Source: Chrysopilus asiliformis (Eukaryota; Arthropoda; Insecta; Diptera; Rhagionidae). From it: 64,000 bases of DNA. This document shows positions 43,870 to 56,700 of the stretch, one piece after another (position 1 is the stretch's first letter; every line of letters starts with the position of its first letter). The notes below the pieces were generated by a model that was given only the letters and a program-made list of their open reading frames with translations, did not search any database and had not been told where the DNA came from. Location of the stretch: contig OZ035961.1 of the NCBI GenBank assembly GCA_964034945.1, positions 26,699,684 through 26,763,683 on the forward strand. Direction: 5' to 3'. The translations under genes and the position numbers were made by a program.

Positions 43870-45847
43870 ATAAAAAATCTTGATAAGACACAAAATCTTG
43901 TCAAAATTACAATAAAAATACGTCAAATGGATTTCACATTGTCAAATTTACAAGATTTATGGCGAATTTTACGAAATTTTTAGTGACTGTTAATTCGATT
44001 TAGCGACCGCCAAAAGTTTCGTGAATGTTTGGTGCATTTGGCTTAAAATTGTAAAAATCGGGTAAAATTTGTGTAAGAAAGGCTTTAATTATGTCCGAAT
44101 CGGTATTTTACTTTAGAAAGAATCAAGAAATTCAAATATATTTTTTTAAATACCTCGTATTTTATAAAAAGTGATCATCGTGTGCATCAACGCAATTTTG
44201 AAACTCTCCTGTCACCATTACCTTTGGAAATTTCTTTATTCAGTAAAATATATGAGAATAAATCGTGCCGATGCGTGTATTGTTTAAATGCGGATCTTAT
44301 TTGGGGAGATACCTACTGCCAATGGCTCGTGTGATTATTGTACCCTTCTGGAAATTCATAAAAGAGGGTGAATTTCGTAATGGAGTTAAAACTTTTTTTC
44401 TGTTCAGGGGAAAACTTCAGGGGATTTTAAATCGGAATTGAAGCAAATTGAAGGATTGTAAGTTATTTATGGCCAACCCAGTTGACTTCTGATGTCACCA
44501 CAGCTGAGTAATTTGGATTTATTTATATCGAGCACATTTACGTACTTTATTCCTATTTATCCTTACACTTAATTTGTTAGGAATTTTTTGATAAAACTTT
44601 TATCCTTAAACAAATTTGAGTAATCCCATTACAGATATTTGCAATAAAAACGATTTTTTAATGTAATTTTTTGACAGAAAAAATGTACTACATGAGAAAC
44701 AGGAAATAAGATTTAAAAAATTACATGCAGGAGATCCAATTCATAAATCAAAATTCTGGCAATCATTTTTCCTCTCGCTCATACAGTCATAATTTATTGA
44801 AAAAATATATGAATCAATGTAGCCGCCTGACTGTCGACCAGACCCGACATTTTCGTATTCCGATATTCTATGCAACTAACATATCAAAATTCAAACTCAG
44901 CGCATTTAATCTTATTCTGCAACTCTTATCGGATATTTTCATTCATTGAGAGAATGTTTGATATTCACATATGTATACGCTGAGTGCACGGAAAAACCAC
45001 AGGTGAGTCTCAATTTTCAGGTTCTCCTCACACCGTGTAATCATATTGGATATCCATAAAGTCCTCTTTAATCGTGTGATTCAATAAACCGCGAAAGAGG
45101 AGAACGGAACAAAATGGTAACAGCATGTAAATATTTTTTAAAAATATTTTATAAGTTTTGAACACATTTAAAAAAATAATAATAACAAAAACCTAGTTCC
45201 TACTGACAAAATTTGTTTTTTTGAATCTCAACAACAAATTTTTTTTGTTGAATTAATTAAAGAATGGCTTGAAAAAAAACAAATTTATAAATATAACAAT
45301 TTTTTCTCATTTTAATTAATCACAATTGTTTTATTGATTTAACAAAAAAATCATTTGTAAGTTTATTTTTTGTTAAAATAACAATTTTTTGTTGAACAAA
45401 GATTTCCTTCCAAAAATATTTGTCCAACTGACAATTTTTTTGTGATTTTTTAAAAAAACTTGGTTAATTTAACAATGATTTTATCCATATGACCAATTTT
45501 TTCTCTGAGTGCGAATACGTGTTTCAAGAACTTGGAAAGAAAATTTCTGTTCTAAAAACTAGTTGCAAAACTTTACACTAAAATTTCATAATAGGAATGC
45601 AATCAGTCAAAAGACTGATCGTAATTGCTTAAATTAATGAAGAGATTTCTATTATTATGGTACGGTGTTGAGTCGAAGAGTTTCAGATTAGCCTGAAACC
45701 TTATATAGCAATATAACTTTACCAGAATCAGAAACAAAGCAATCAAACAAAAAAAATCTGGCCGGTGGATTTTCTGAGAAAACTGAAAATAAATTCTATT
45801 TTTTTACGAAAACTTCGTTTTTTTAATGCTTTTTTGTTAGTAGATTT
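43870..45847. other. Gene-free interval
   Basis: Mostly AT-rich. About 45170-45500 repeats AACAATTTTTT/AAAAAATTGTT words and ends near CTCTGAGTGCG (about 45502), like the interior of an AT-rich MITE, but a left terminus was not identified. No gene found. Confidence 0.4.
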
Positions 45848-45947
45848 TTATACTCTATATGAGAATTATATGAGAATTATATGAGAATTATATGAGAATT
45901 ATATGAGAATTATATGAGAATTATATGAGAATTATATGAGAATTATA
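45848..45947 (+). repeat. 11-bp minisatellite (TATATGAGAAT), ~9 copies
   Basis: About nine tandem copies of TATATGAGAAT in register, ending exactly where the Helitron 3' terminus begins on the other strand. Confidence 0.95.
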
Positions 45948-46432
45948 TAGCTTGCATACCCGTCGTTGCCGGGTTAAGTTTTTCACTTTTTTTTTTATGG
46001 TCTATGTTGGAGCTAAACTTTAGGCCAATCGGCTCGGTAGTTTCCCCGCGAAACGGTAACATAGAGGAAGAGCTAAGTTTCGAGATCACTTTACCCCCTC
46101 CCCTTACTTCCTCCACCACATGGGTCTATGTTGGGGCTGGACCCCCGACGAACATCTATGCCAAATTTCAGGCCAATCGGTTCAGTAGTTTCCCCGCGAA
46201 AGAGCAACATAGCGCAAAAACCAAGTTTCGAAATCACTTTACCCCCTCCCCTTACTTCCCCCACCCCTCGCGGTACTTTTCCGTATGCCTATGTTCGATC
46301 CAGAACTACCACAGACACTCATGCCAAATTTCAATTCAAGTCAATCAATCGGTGCAGCCCTTTTTGCGTGAAAGAGGAACAGAGAAACAGACAGACAGGC
46401 AGACACCAACTCATTTTTATATATTAGTGTAG
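45947..46432 (-). mobile_element. Non-autonomous Helitron
   Basis: The minus-strand 3' end is hairpin CCCGGCAACGACGGG then TATGCAAGCTAT, with the last base diverged from CTAG. The 5' end (ACTAATATATAAAAATGAGT) has lost the exact TCAT start. The internal modules (GGGGAAACTACCGAGCCGAT, TTGGCATAGATGTTCG, GTGTCTGCCTGTCTGTCTG) match the copies at 26305 and 63174. Length about 486 bp, no Rep/helicase. Confidence 0.75.
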
Positions 46433-47296
46433 TATACCGTTTTTAACGCATCGAATCAGTCGGCGGACACAAAATTTTGATTTCCGCATGTTCGCTCGTT
46501 TTTCCGAGAACACCATAACTTTCGAAAGGATAGAGCTAGAAGTTTGAAATTTCGTACAAAAAAATATCACGTTTATTTCTATTTTAAATGTGAAGTAATT
46601 AAAAATTGCAGTTCTCAAAAGTTCAGTATTTCCAACTTAGGACATCTTAGAACGTCAAATAAAAAAAATCGTTAGTGTATGAAATGGTGCTAAAGTGACA
46701 ATTTGAGTTTTTGAAACACATGAAAACTAGTTATGGGAGAGCGCAATGCTTCACACCCACACGCCCAGTTTGCGCCTGCACTAGAGTGGAAAGCTCTCGG
46801 AAAATAACCCCACAATTCGCTATAAAATCTTTCAAAAACATTATCAGTGAGTACCGCATGTCATGATTTGCACGGTTTTGCGAAGATTTCGATATTATAC
46901 TATATTCATTTAAGGTCGAGCATCCCTACGACTGTGCATCACAGACATCGTCGGTGCAGATATTCAAACTTTTAGTGCATTCCATGATCTTCTCTCTGTT
47001 CTGCAGAATATTCGATCGATTGGCTACAAGAACAGATATTGTACACAGCATCGATTCTTCAAGCGCTAAGACTGCGCGTTTCCAATAAGTTTAAACACAC
47101 ATCGCGAAGGCAAAAGGGGCTTATGATTTATGTTGCAGCGTAAACGATTCGGCCATACATTATTATCAAATTGAGTTGTTCTACAGGACGAGACTTGAAA
47201 TGCAACTATTTACGATGCACGTAGAATTTCGTTTTGTTTTCATTTCGATACTCTCTATACTCACATGTAGATGATTCCGGATAACATACGTACATA
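46433..47296. other. Gene-free interval
   Basis: No recognised gene. ATAGAGCTAGAAGTTTGAAA at about 46540 resembles text found in several repeats here, but is not enough to define a copy. Confidence 0.4.
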
Positions 47297-48582
47297 ACAC
47301 ATGGATCAATAAGTCCCGAGACTAACCCAGAGATGACGCTCGTAGTAAACCAGTAACCACGTCTTTCTAGAGTACTAACCTTTGCTTGAAACGTGTCAAA
47401 ATTTTAAGTCGATCGGACCAGAAACAGCTGAGTTATCGAGGTTGGAGTAAAGTCGTTTTGTAGTTTGTTTAAAAAATGGAAAAAACCGAGTTTCGTGTTC
47501 TGATAAAACATTGTTTTTTAATGGGTAAAAACACCGTGCAAGCGAAACAATGGATTGAAAAATGTTACCCGGACTCTTGTCCATCAAAAGCAACGATTTG
47601 TCGGTGGTTTGCCGAGTTTAAACGTGGTCGTACCGACACAAATGACGCGGAACGCTCGGGTAGACCTGTGGAAGCCGTTACACCGGAAAATGTGAGTGAA
47701 GTGACAAAAATTATAATGAAAGATCGTAAAGTGAAGCTCCGTGAGATTGCTGAGATAACACAGATATCATATGGAAGTGCATTTACTATCCTTCATGAAA
47801 AATTGAGCATGAAAAAGGTTTTTTCCAAGTGGGTGCCGCGATTGCTTTCGATGGAACAAAAACAGCAACGAGTCGATGATTCAGAAAGCTGTTTATCGCT
47901 ATTTACTCGCAATAAAAAAGATTTCTTGCGTCGTTACGTGTCCATGGACGAAACATGGATACATCACTACACTCCAGAGTCGAAGCGGCAGTCATCTGAG
48001 TGGCGCACAGCTGGCGAAAGCCGTCCGAAGCGTCCGAAAACGCAGCAGTCAGCTGGCAAAGTCATGGCGTCAGTTTTTTGGGATACGCATGGCGTGATTT
48101 TCATTGACTACCTCGAAAAAGGTAAATCGATCAACAGTGATTATTATATTGACTTGCTGGTGCGTTTGAAGGAGGAAATCGCAAAAAAACGACCGCACAT
48201 GCAGAGAAAAAAAATCCTTTTTCACCAAGACAATGCACAAGTCGATGAAAGCAATGGCAAAATTGAACGAATTGGGCTTTCATCTGCTTCCCCACCCCCC
48301 ATACTCGCCAGATTTAGCCCCTAGTGACTACTGGCTCTTTGCTGATTTTAAAAAAAATGCTCCAGGGAAAAAGATTTGGCTCAAATGAGGAGGTCATCGC
48401 TGAAACTGAAGCTTATTTTGAAGCGAAAGATAATTTTTTTTATAAACATGGTATTGAAAAATTGGAAAAGCGTTGGAACGATTGTATCACCCTAAAAGGT
48501 GATTATATTGATGAATAAAAAAAAATTTGGCAAAAAAAATGTTGTTTTCATTGTTAGTCTCGGGACTTATTGATCCATGTGT
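47297..48582 (+). mobile_element. Mariner element, irritans-type, near full length
   Basis: Perfect 30-bp TIRs (ACACATGGATCAATAAGTCC then CGAGACTAAC) are flanked by TA (47295-47296, 48583-48584). The length of 1286 bp is normal for mariner. One transposase frame fills it and is broken by two frameshifts. The intact TIRs mean it could still be moved in trans. Confidence 0.93.
47476..48518 (+). pseudogene. Mariner transposase (DD34D, irritans-like), two frameshifts
   Basis: It starts MEKTEFRVLIKHCFLMGKNT, the HTH region, with a second HTH around LREIAEITQISYGSAFTILH. KWVPRLLSMEQKQQRVDDSE is the WVPHEL-type linker. The first catalytic Asp is in SMDETWIHHYTPES and the second in FHQDNA. A small deletion at about 48236-48242 shifts the frame there; the correct continuation (...HKSMKAMAKLNELGFHLLPH) lies in another frame, leading to PYSPDLAPSDYWLF with the third Asp. 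A second shift in the A-run at about 48348 leads to the C-terminus (48324-48518). There is no other obvious damage, so inactivation looks fairly recent. Expected full product about 345 residues. Confidence 0.9.
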
Positions 48583-48584
48583 TA

Positions 48585-49822
48585 TATGGCGACCATAGCC
48601 AATAAACTTGATTTGGGCATTCTATGGTCAATCCGAGTTACTTTTATCCGAGATATCCAGTTTTCAATTCATTCGAATTGTAAAATCTTTTCGATTGTGG
48701 TCATCTGAGTAGCAGCAAAAACCTTCCCACGTCGAACAATTTATGTTTTCTGTTGATCAAACTTTTTCCGTAAGTGACATTTTTCGTTCGTTTTCCATGA
48801 TTGTTTTTGCCTCTCCAGCAAGGTATACAAAATACATACCGCCATCGATTTTACCGCGGTAGTCAAGTGCTTACAAATAAATTTCAGCCATCACTGTCTG
48901 TCAAGGGAAAGATTGTTGTCAATTTTGACAAAACTTAGAAGGACAAACGCTACGTACATCGAAACAACATTATTTGCGGCAACTACGTACATAAATATAA
49001 TGTCAATCCAAATGAAAATTTCTTTAAATGTGTCAATCTAAAATGTTAACATGACAGTAACAATGATGTTATTTCAGATAAACATACTTATTTACAGGTG
49101 GTTACTAATTTAAGCTTGGACAACGATTTCTCGCATCAAAAGAGATCTAAAAAAAATCGAAAAATTTGAAAAGTTTTCGGAAATTATAATTCTTGATATC
49201 AAAAATTTTTTTAGGCCTTGTTAAAGTCGATCTTAAAGAACCCATTTTGATAGTTGTCTTTGCCCTCATACCGGGAGCCATACCTATTAAACAGACAGTA
49301 GGATTAGGCCCTTTCTAAGGCGAATAACCACAATCTCGGTGAAAATTCCGTAAGTGACTGGGAACTGTCGATTCGGGGACTTTTCAAGTTGATCGCCTTA
49401 TTGATCGTGTTATGTGTAGCGATCAACTTGAAAAGTGGACTTTTTTTTGAAAACCTCGCAAATTTCGTGGATTTAATTAAGACTTAATTTTTCTCTTTTT
49501 ACGAAAAATGAGATAAACAGTATAACTTAAATTCCTATATTAATGAGATTTTTCTTAGCCGACGCAGAGTGGACTTTAAACACGGTGAACGTTAGCCCCG
49601 AATTCAAGCATGTTGTCCCGGCATACTGGAATGTATAATTTTAGTAATCGGTAAAAAAAGACCATTGTATATTCAAAAAACACCCTACCTTACCTTCGGT
49701 TCATACTATAGATTTTTATTCTCATATTGCGCATTTTTACCTGTACTTTCACAACTTCTATTGCATGTAAAAAGTATGAAAAATTGAGTTTCTTATCGCT
49801 TAAAACTGTGTTGATTTTAATT
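48585..49822. other. Gene-free interval
   Basis: No ORF of interest. It holds the hairpin at 49380-49439. Confidence 0.45.
49380..49439. other. Inverted repeat with 18-bp arms
   Basis: ACTTTTCAAGTTGATCGC and GCGATCAACTTGAAAAGT are exact reverse complements separated by about 24 nt. No surrounding TIR structure was seen. Confidence 0.7.
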
Positions 49823-50432
49823 AAAAACATAACAAAAGCTATGATTGCCAATCTGGCAATTATTGAAAACCCGTATGGTGATTTAAGTGAATAGCGAACA
49901 GTTTTATCAAAATTCCTCTATTAAGTCAAACATTCCAATAAGATTTTTATAAATTTATTCCAATCGGATTTTGATGTATGGGAGTTTTATATAGAATCAT
50001 ATCCTAAATAACTTTTGTTCTTGCACTTTTTTGATAAGATGCACGGTTTTTGAGATATTCGCAAAAAACGTTTTCGTTCGTATGGGGGTACCCCCCTAAT
50101 AGTTCATTTTTGACCATTAACGAACTTAGCCTCACATTTTACGAAAAACGAATCTGCACAAAATTTCAAGTCTGTAACTCAATCCGTGCGCCCGCAATCC
50201 GCGCCACAGACAGACGGACGTATAGACGGACGGACAGACAGACGGACAGACAGACGGACAGACGGACAGACGGACAGACAGATGGACGGACGGACGGACA
50301 TGCAAAAATTAATTATTTTTATCACTCTAAACACACTGGTGTAATTCATTTTTGTGTGTGATGACGGGATCTTGGCTTTACAAACGGTAAAGCAAAGTTA
50401 ATATACCCTTTGGTTTCACCATACGGGTATAA
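49823..50432 (-). repeat. Interspersed repeat S, copy 3
   Basis: Reverse-oriented copy. It begins on the minus strand with ATACCCGTATGGTGAAACCA, continues GCCAAGATCCCGTCATCACA, a shorter (TCCG/TCTG)n run (about 50210-50300) and GCGCGGATTGCGGGCGCACG, and ends TTTTGTTATGTTTTT. The shared ends with copy 2 define the element as about 600-760 bp depending on array length. Confidence 0.8.
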
Positions 50433-53349
50433 TCATATTTAAAAAATTAAAAAAAGATAAATACGTGCCTGTGGCGCATATTTATTAATTATTTTTGTTC
50501 ATATATAACGAATGAGATTGAAATATTTGTTGCTACTTGGAATTTGTGTTGCTTTCTTTCTTTTTTTCGGATTGACACAAAATAAATGTAAGGGAATTCA
50601 AAAAATTAATTTCCAATCTAAAACGAGAAAAATTAATTTCCAATCTAAAACGAAATTAATCTGAAAAATAATTTCCAATCTGTTAGAAAGAGTTCTCCAA
50701 ATTCTAAAATTTGATTTAAAATAGCATATGTTCCCACTTGAAAATGGCACCAAATTTAACAAACAAAACGAAATATATTTTAATTACACATAAATATGCA
50801 TTTGAATTCGGCTATATGATGAGAATGTCATAAAAATTGTTTCACATTTTCATTATTTGCTTCATCAATATGTCTGGCGCTGGACAATACACCATAAACT
50901 TTTACGACTTGGACGTGCTATTATCAGAAGCTCACCAGAAAAAATTTGTACTCCATATTTAAATACACTAAAAGTTAATTGCGGACAAATGTAAAGTAGC
51001 CATATTTACATTCTCGAATGACATTCAAGAAGTTTATGACGATAAGTACATGCCATAGAAATTTTCTGTCGAAATGAAGGAGTTTTTTTTTAGATATTTT
51101 TAACCCTCCACAGGAAAAGCACTACCGTTGGAACTACTAATGGTAGATGGAGGTTAATAGTGTTTTGTAAAAAGTGGTTTTAATTAGTAATACAAACAAT
51201 TAGAAGGGTGCTCTGTTCTCACCTTCTTTTAAGATATTTTTTTCTTTTCTTTCACTAAAAAAAATATGTGCGTTGAAGAGACCATATTGAAAGTAGAATA
51301 AAAATCATTTCCCCACAAACAAACAAAAAATACTCGATAATAAATTGGATTGTCCTACTAAAAACTAAAACTGAATCGAAAGGTTTTTTTTGTCCGTTGT
51401 TGTATGGAAAACCTTTTGGTCATCCATATAAAATGCAGAAAATGCACTATACCACCTCATATATAAAAAATTTATTGCATTTACATTGGTTTAATTCAGA
51501 CATACAAAAATAATTTATCTCTCGTTTCACACTGTTATATAATTTATTTACAGGGAAACACATAAATTAGTGGGTACCGTCACAAAAATTTATCTCTCTG
51601 TTAAAATGCTCCAAACTCCATAGTGTTACATTTATAAATGTCCAAATGCAATCCCGGCTTCAATATATGTATAAAAAAAAGTTTATACAATGTTCATAAA
51701 ACTATGTATATATTTTTCGATATATAAAATCCATGTATTTTATTCATAATTGTACGTGAATTGACCAACGATACTATAGCTCAACATGTCTGCATACTAA
51801 ACAAACGGACAAGCACATAAAACTCATATTAATAAACTTCACGCCATTAATCAGTGTCACTTTCTTCAGCAACAACATAAAAATGTTCAAAAACATGAAA
51901 AAAAAATGGAAGAAAAAATAAATGTCCCGACAAGCGGACCACATAGACACCGGAGGACTTCGATGGACGACGCAACAAACCCCCATCATACCAACATTTT
52001 TCAAAGGGCTCTTTCGATGATTCTTTTTTGCCTTAAAAATACTATCTAAAATTCAGTGTAAATTCAACTGCCAAAAATTTGTCTTGAATTCAGCGTTTTT
52101 GGACAGAAAAATTGCACTCAATACGCGAATAACACTTTTTGCCAATAAAATAAATTCCCGTCATTTCAGAATCTCCACACACATTGGATTATTGCCGTTA
52201 GTGTTGTTTTCGTTGCCGGAATTAATGCAAATTTGATTGTGTTAAAATTTCATTTAAACGAAATCCAAAATTTCATTCAAATGAATAACAATTAATCTTC
52301 TTAAACTCATGTAAATGGTATACTTTATGCCGTATAAATATGTAAAATTAGATATGAATGTGGTGCTCACAAAGAATTTAAAATTCGCGATTAACGCAAT
52401 TTTTATGTTTTGAACAGAACTTTTTTTTTTTTGCAAAAATCAGCATTTATTTCTTCCATATCTTAAAAATTTGAGTCATTTTATAAAAAAGTACACTTTG
52501 TTTCATATTTTTTATGAATATTTTCTAAAACATTATAGGACAAGTATTCGTATATCATTTGATATTCTATAACCATACCGGTTCAAGCTTAAGATAATTT
52601 TTTATAAATAAGTAAATTTCCGAATATTCCTAAGTAACAAAAAGTCTACACTGGAGTGTTAGGGAGTACTTATAAGTAGTTTACACATGAGATTGGACTT
52701 CTTCTAAAAAGTCTTTATGTAATTTCTAGAACATTACGCCTCTCACCAATTTTTTTTTTGTTAGAAAAATAAGTATCTGCTGTGAATTGTACACGAGGCT
52801 CCACTTTTCCCTACTTCGAGTAGTAAACAGTGGCCTAACTATGGGGTGCATACGCCTGCAACGCGAGGTGGCCCGACGGAAAGGAGGACGGGCATCCTAG
52901 CCTAGTGTTAAGAATATGCGAGTAGTCAAAAACAAATTCTTCTTCCAGCTTATTTTTCTTCAAAATAAATCCCCTGCGGCGCATTTTATTACGAAGTTTT
53001 CGGAAAATCTTTCCTGCGGCCCAATTTGTGTTGTATTCTAAGAATAAATTGGAAAACAGAAGAGACGTAAGATACAGTCTTCGCAGCAAACGCCCCTTGC
53101 CTTGTTGAGTACTTTTTGATTATCTTTGGGGCATTAAAAGCATTCCTTTTCCCACTCCAGATAATCAACTGCCACGGATTACTTATTTTTGGTTGACTTC
53201 ATTCTCAGTGCTAAACGTAGTGACAAAATCTGTAACTGTGTGCGTGTTTTCCAAAGTAAATAAGAAAATATTTTTTTTGCATGTGGCGCATTTCATCGAG
53301 GATGAATATTATACATTTATTTGTAGAAATATCGCTTATTTAATACAAT
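50433..53349. other. Gene-free interval
   Basis: Includes three short tandem copies of ATTAATTTCCAATCTAAAAC at about 50605-50685 and the weak old-repeat block at 52980-53240. Open frames at 51774-52004 and 52835-53089 (minus) show no motif. No gene recognised. Confidence 0.45.
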
Positions 53350-53354
53350 AGTAT

Positions 53355-53524
53355 TGGATGATCGATAGATTAATGTTTTATCGAGTAGTGGACTGTAATT
53401 TTTACTATGATCGGCGATGAATAAAACAAAGCGTTCGAATTATATTTTATTTATTATACGTCTTGCTGGCTCGAATGTTCGATGAATACTAAAAATTGTT
53501 AGAGTGAGAGAGCACGGTTTAACA
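53355..53524 (-). repeat. 3' LTR of BEL/Pao element (170 bp)
   Basis: Plus strand TGGATGATCG...GGTTTAACA. No difference from the other LTR was noticed. Confidence 0.93.
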
Positions 53525-53538
53525 TACCGGCCCCCTTG
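53525..53538 (-). other. Polypurine tract
   Basis: Minus strand CAAGGGGGCCGGTA lies directly before the 3' LTR TGTTAAACC. It is the expected plus-strand DNA primer. Confidence 0.7.
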
Positions 53539-53728
53539 AAAGGCTCAAACTTTCAATTAGAAAAGTAACATTTTTTGTTTGTTTGTACAACTTAACTGTA
53601 AATATAAGTAATGGAATAACAATAATTCTTAGTTATATGTAGCTATTCTATAGTCTACTAGAAATTCTCAATTTTTCTTATTTAACGTCATATATAACCG
53701 GAATTAATTTTTTTTTTATTTAATTGAA

Positions 53729-56700
53729 TTAAGATGAATTTAAAGGTAGTTTTGAAATTTTTGAAATAGCACGCTTAATCGTGCCTGCTTTAGTACGGAT
53801 TAATGCTACTCGAGCCTTAAGGTCTGGTCCCTTGACAACCTCGAGAACGACTCCCATCACCCATTTAGTTGATGGTAACTTGTCGTCTGCTATGAGAACG
53901 ACATCATTTACTTCTAGATTCGGTTTTTCGTCTTGCCACTTTTGACGCTGTTGGAGTGAATGGATATATTCGATCGAGAACCTCTTCCAAAAGTGTTCTG
54001 TCATTTGACTGATTTTTTGCCAATTGGACAATCGGTTTTGGGGAATCCCAATCAGAGATGGTTCCGCCGGGGCGACTATTGGACCACCAGTCAAAAAGTG
54101 TCCTGGGGTCAGTGGCGATGGGTCGTTGGGATCGATGGATAATGGCGAAAGGGGTCTGGAATTCAATATTCCTTCCACCTGGACAATGAGAGTGTGCAAT
54201 TCTTCGTAGGACAGACAGACATTGGACGCGACACGTTTTAAGTGATGCTTGAGAGACTTTACTGAGCTCTCCCACAGTCCTCCAAAATTAGGAGCTCGAG
54301 GGGGAATGAACCTCCATACAATTTCTTGTACCGTGCAAAATTGTTGAATTTCCTTGAACTCGCTCTGTTCATTGAAAAGTCTGTACCATTCCCGGAGTTC
54401 GTTACGCGCGCCCACAAAATTGGTGGCGTTGTCTGACCAAATCTGATAAGGTTTACCGCGCCGAAAGATAAACCGTTTTAGACACGCGATAAAACACTCG
54501 GTCGACAAGGCGGACAAAATTTCCAGGTGAATTCCCTTGGTCACAAAGCAAACAAATGTTGCCACATAGACCTTGGTACCTGGGGACTTTCGTTGTCCCT
54601 TGTTTTTTACCAAAAATGGACCACAAAGGTCCACGCCCGTATTAGTAAACGGTCGAGAGGGTGTGACCCTTTCAGCGGGAAGATTACCCATGATTTGCTG
54701 TGTAACTTGCGGTTTTGCTTTAAAGCAACAAATGCATGTACGAACACATTGGCGAGCTGTGCCCTTTGCATTAATGGGCCAAAATCTTTGTCGTACCAAT
54801 GCGACTAACAATTGTGGTCCAGCATGTAGATGCTGTCGGTGGTAGTGTCGAAACACTAGAGTCGTAAGATGTGAATGGGCCGGGAGCAGAATTTGATGTT
54901 TTACGTCATATTCAAGATCCGAATTCTGCAGTCTGCCTCCTACGCGTAGTACTTCGCGAGAGTCGATGAATGGCTTCAGTGATATAATTGGACTATTACG
55001 CGAAAGTTGTCTATTTAATCTCAGGTCCTTTATTTCGTTCGTAAAGGCCTTATTTTGCACAAACTTTACAATAGTCATCAAAGAGGCGTTTAACTCGGCG
55101 ATAGATAATTCTCCCTTGATACGGGACTCGAGAGGTCTAGATGCATTTTTATAAAATCTCAGACAGTATGCGATGGATCGTAATAATCGATCGTATGAAC
55201 TAAATCGTTCAATAAACTGAAACTCCTTTTCTTTAGAGTCTTGATTGGTTGTGACGAGAGAAATGTCTTCATTTTTCAATTCAAAATGATTGTCATCCGT
55301 GGGTCTCACAACAAAATTGCAGATGTTTGTCTCGAAATGCAACTGATTCGCACTCAAAAACTGCGGACCGTTCCACCATATTTCAAGATCACGAAGTTCT
55401 GATGGCATGATTCCGCGAGAAATGTAATCTGCGGGATTTTCTGTAGTACTAACATGGTTCCATGCAAAATTGATAGTGCTTTCTTGGATTTCATTGACCC
55501 TATTGGCCACGAACGTTTTCAATCTGTGCGGTGGCGTTTGAATCCAAGCCAACGCGATGGTGGAGTCTGACCAAAGATAAACGTCATCAAAGTCAATGTC
55601 GATAGTTTTTAATACGGATGACACCAGTCGCGACAGTAATAGGGCTGCGCACAGTTCTAGGCGGGGTATCGATATTACCTTTATCGGTGCCACACGAGTT
55701 TTACTGCAAAGTAATTTTACAGCACACATTGAATTGTGGTCAATGCTACGCACGTACAGACATGCCCCATAACCCTTTTCAGACGCATCTGAAAACCCAT
55801 GTAATTGGATAGTTTTGGGGTTATCGATTAGAATCCGTCGATCGAGTTTAATGTTTTGAACCTCGAAAAGCTCACAGCGATAGGCGTTCCATTGATCACT
55901 CAATTCTATAGGAATTGGATCGTCCCAATGCAAATGGGATTTCCATAAGTTTTGTACGAAGATTTTCGCTGTAATAATTGTCGGGGCTAGAAGTCCAAGC
56001 GGATCGTATAATTTAGCAATACCCGAGAGAATTAGTCTCTTCGAAACGTAATCATTCCCTTCAATGGATGGAACTTTAAATTTGAAGACATCGGCCTTCG
56101 GCAGCCAAATGAGGCCCAAGGTTTTCAAGCATTCGTCCGAGCTTGATTCGTCCGATGTCAAGACTTCCCTGTCTTCCAAAGGAATGTCCTTTAGAACACG
56201 CATGTCGTTCGAACTCCATTTGTGAAGCTTAAAACAACCACGCCACAGAAGCGTCTTTAATTGATGTGTGTTTGCGATAGTTTCGTTTAGGTCGTCTGAT
56301 CCAGAGAGAACATCATCAACGTAAAAGTCCCTCTGAACAATAGCTGCGGCTTTTGGAAAATGTTTGCCTTCATCTGTAGCTAGTTGAGACAGACAGCGAG
56401 TAGCAAGATACGGAGCAGGTTTTGTCCCAAAAGTCACCGTGGTAAGTTCGTATGTCTGCAAAGGATCGTTACTGGTTTCACGCCAGACAACTCGTTGCAA
56501 AGGCGTCTGCCTCGATTCGATTTTTATTTGTCTGTACATTTGGTTAACATCGCTCGTAAAGACAAACTTATGCCTGCGAAATCGTATTATTATCTCGAAA
56601 CAGGATTGTTGAATTGTGGGTTTAATTACCGCGTGGTGGGGTAAATAGAACGAAGGTGGTTGTGATACGTTAGGGTCTTCGTTGATTGGTTTCATATGAC

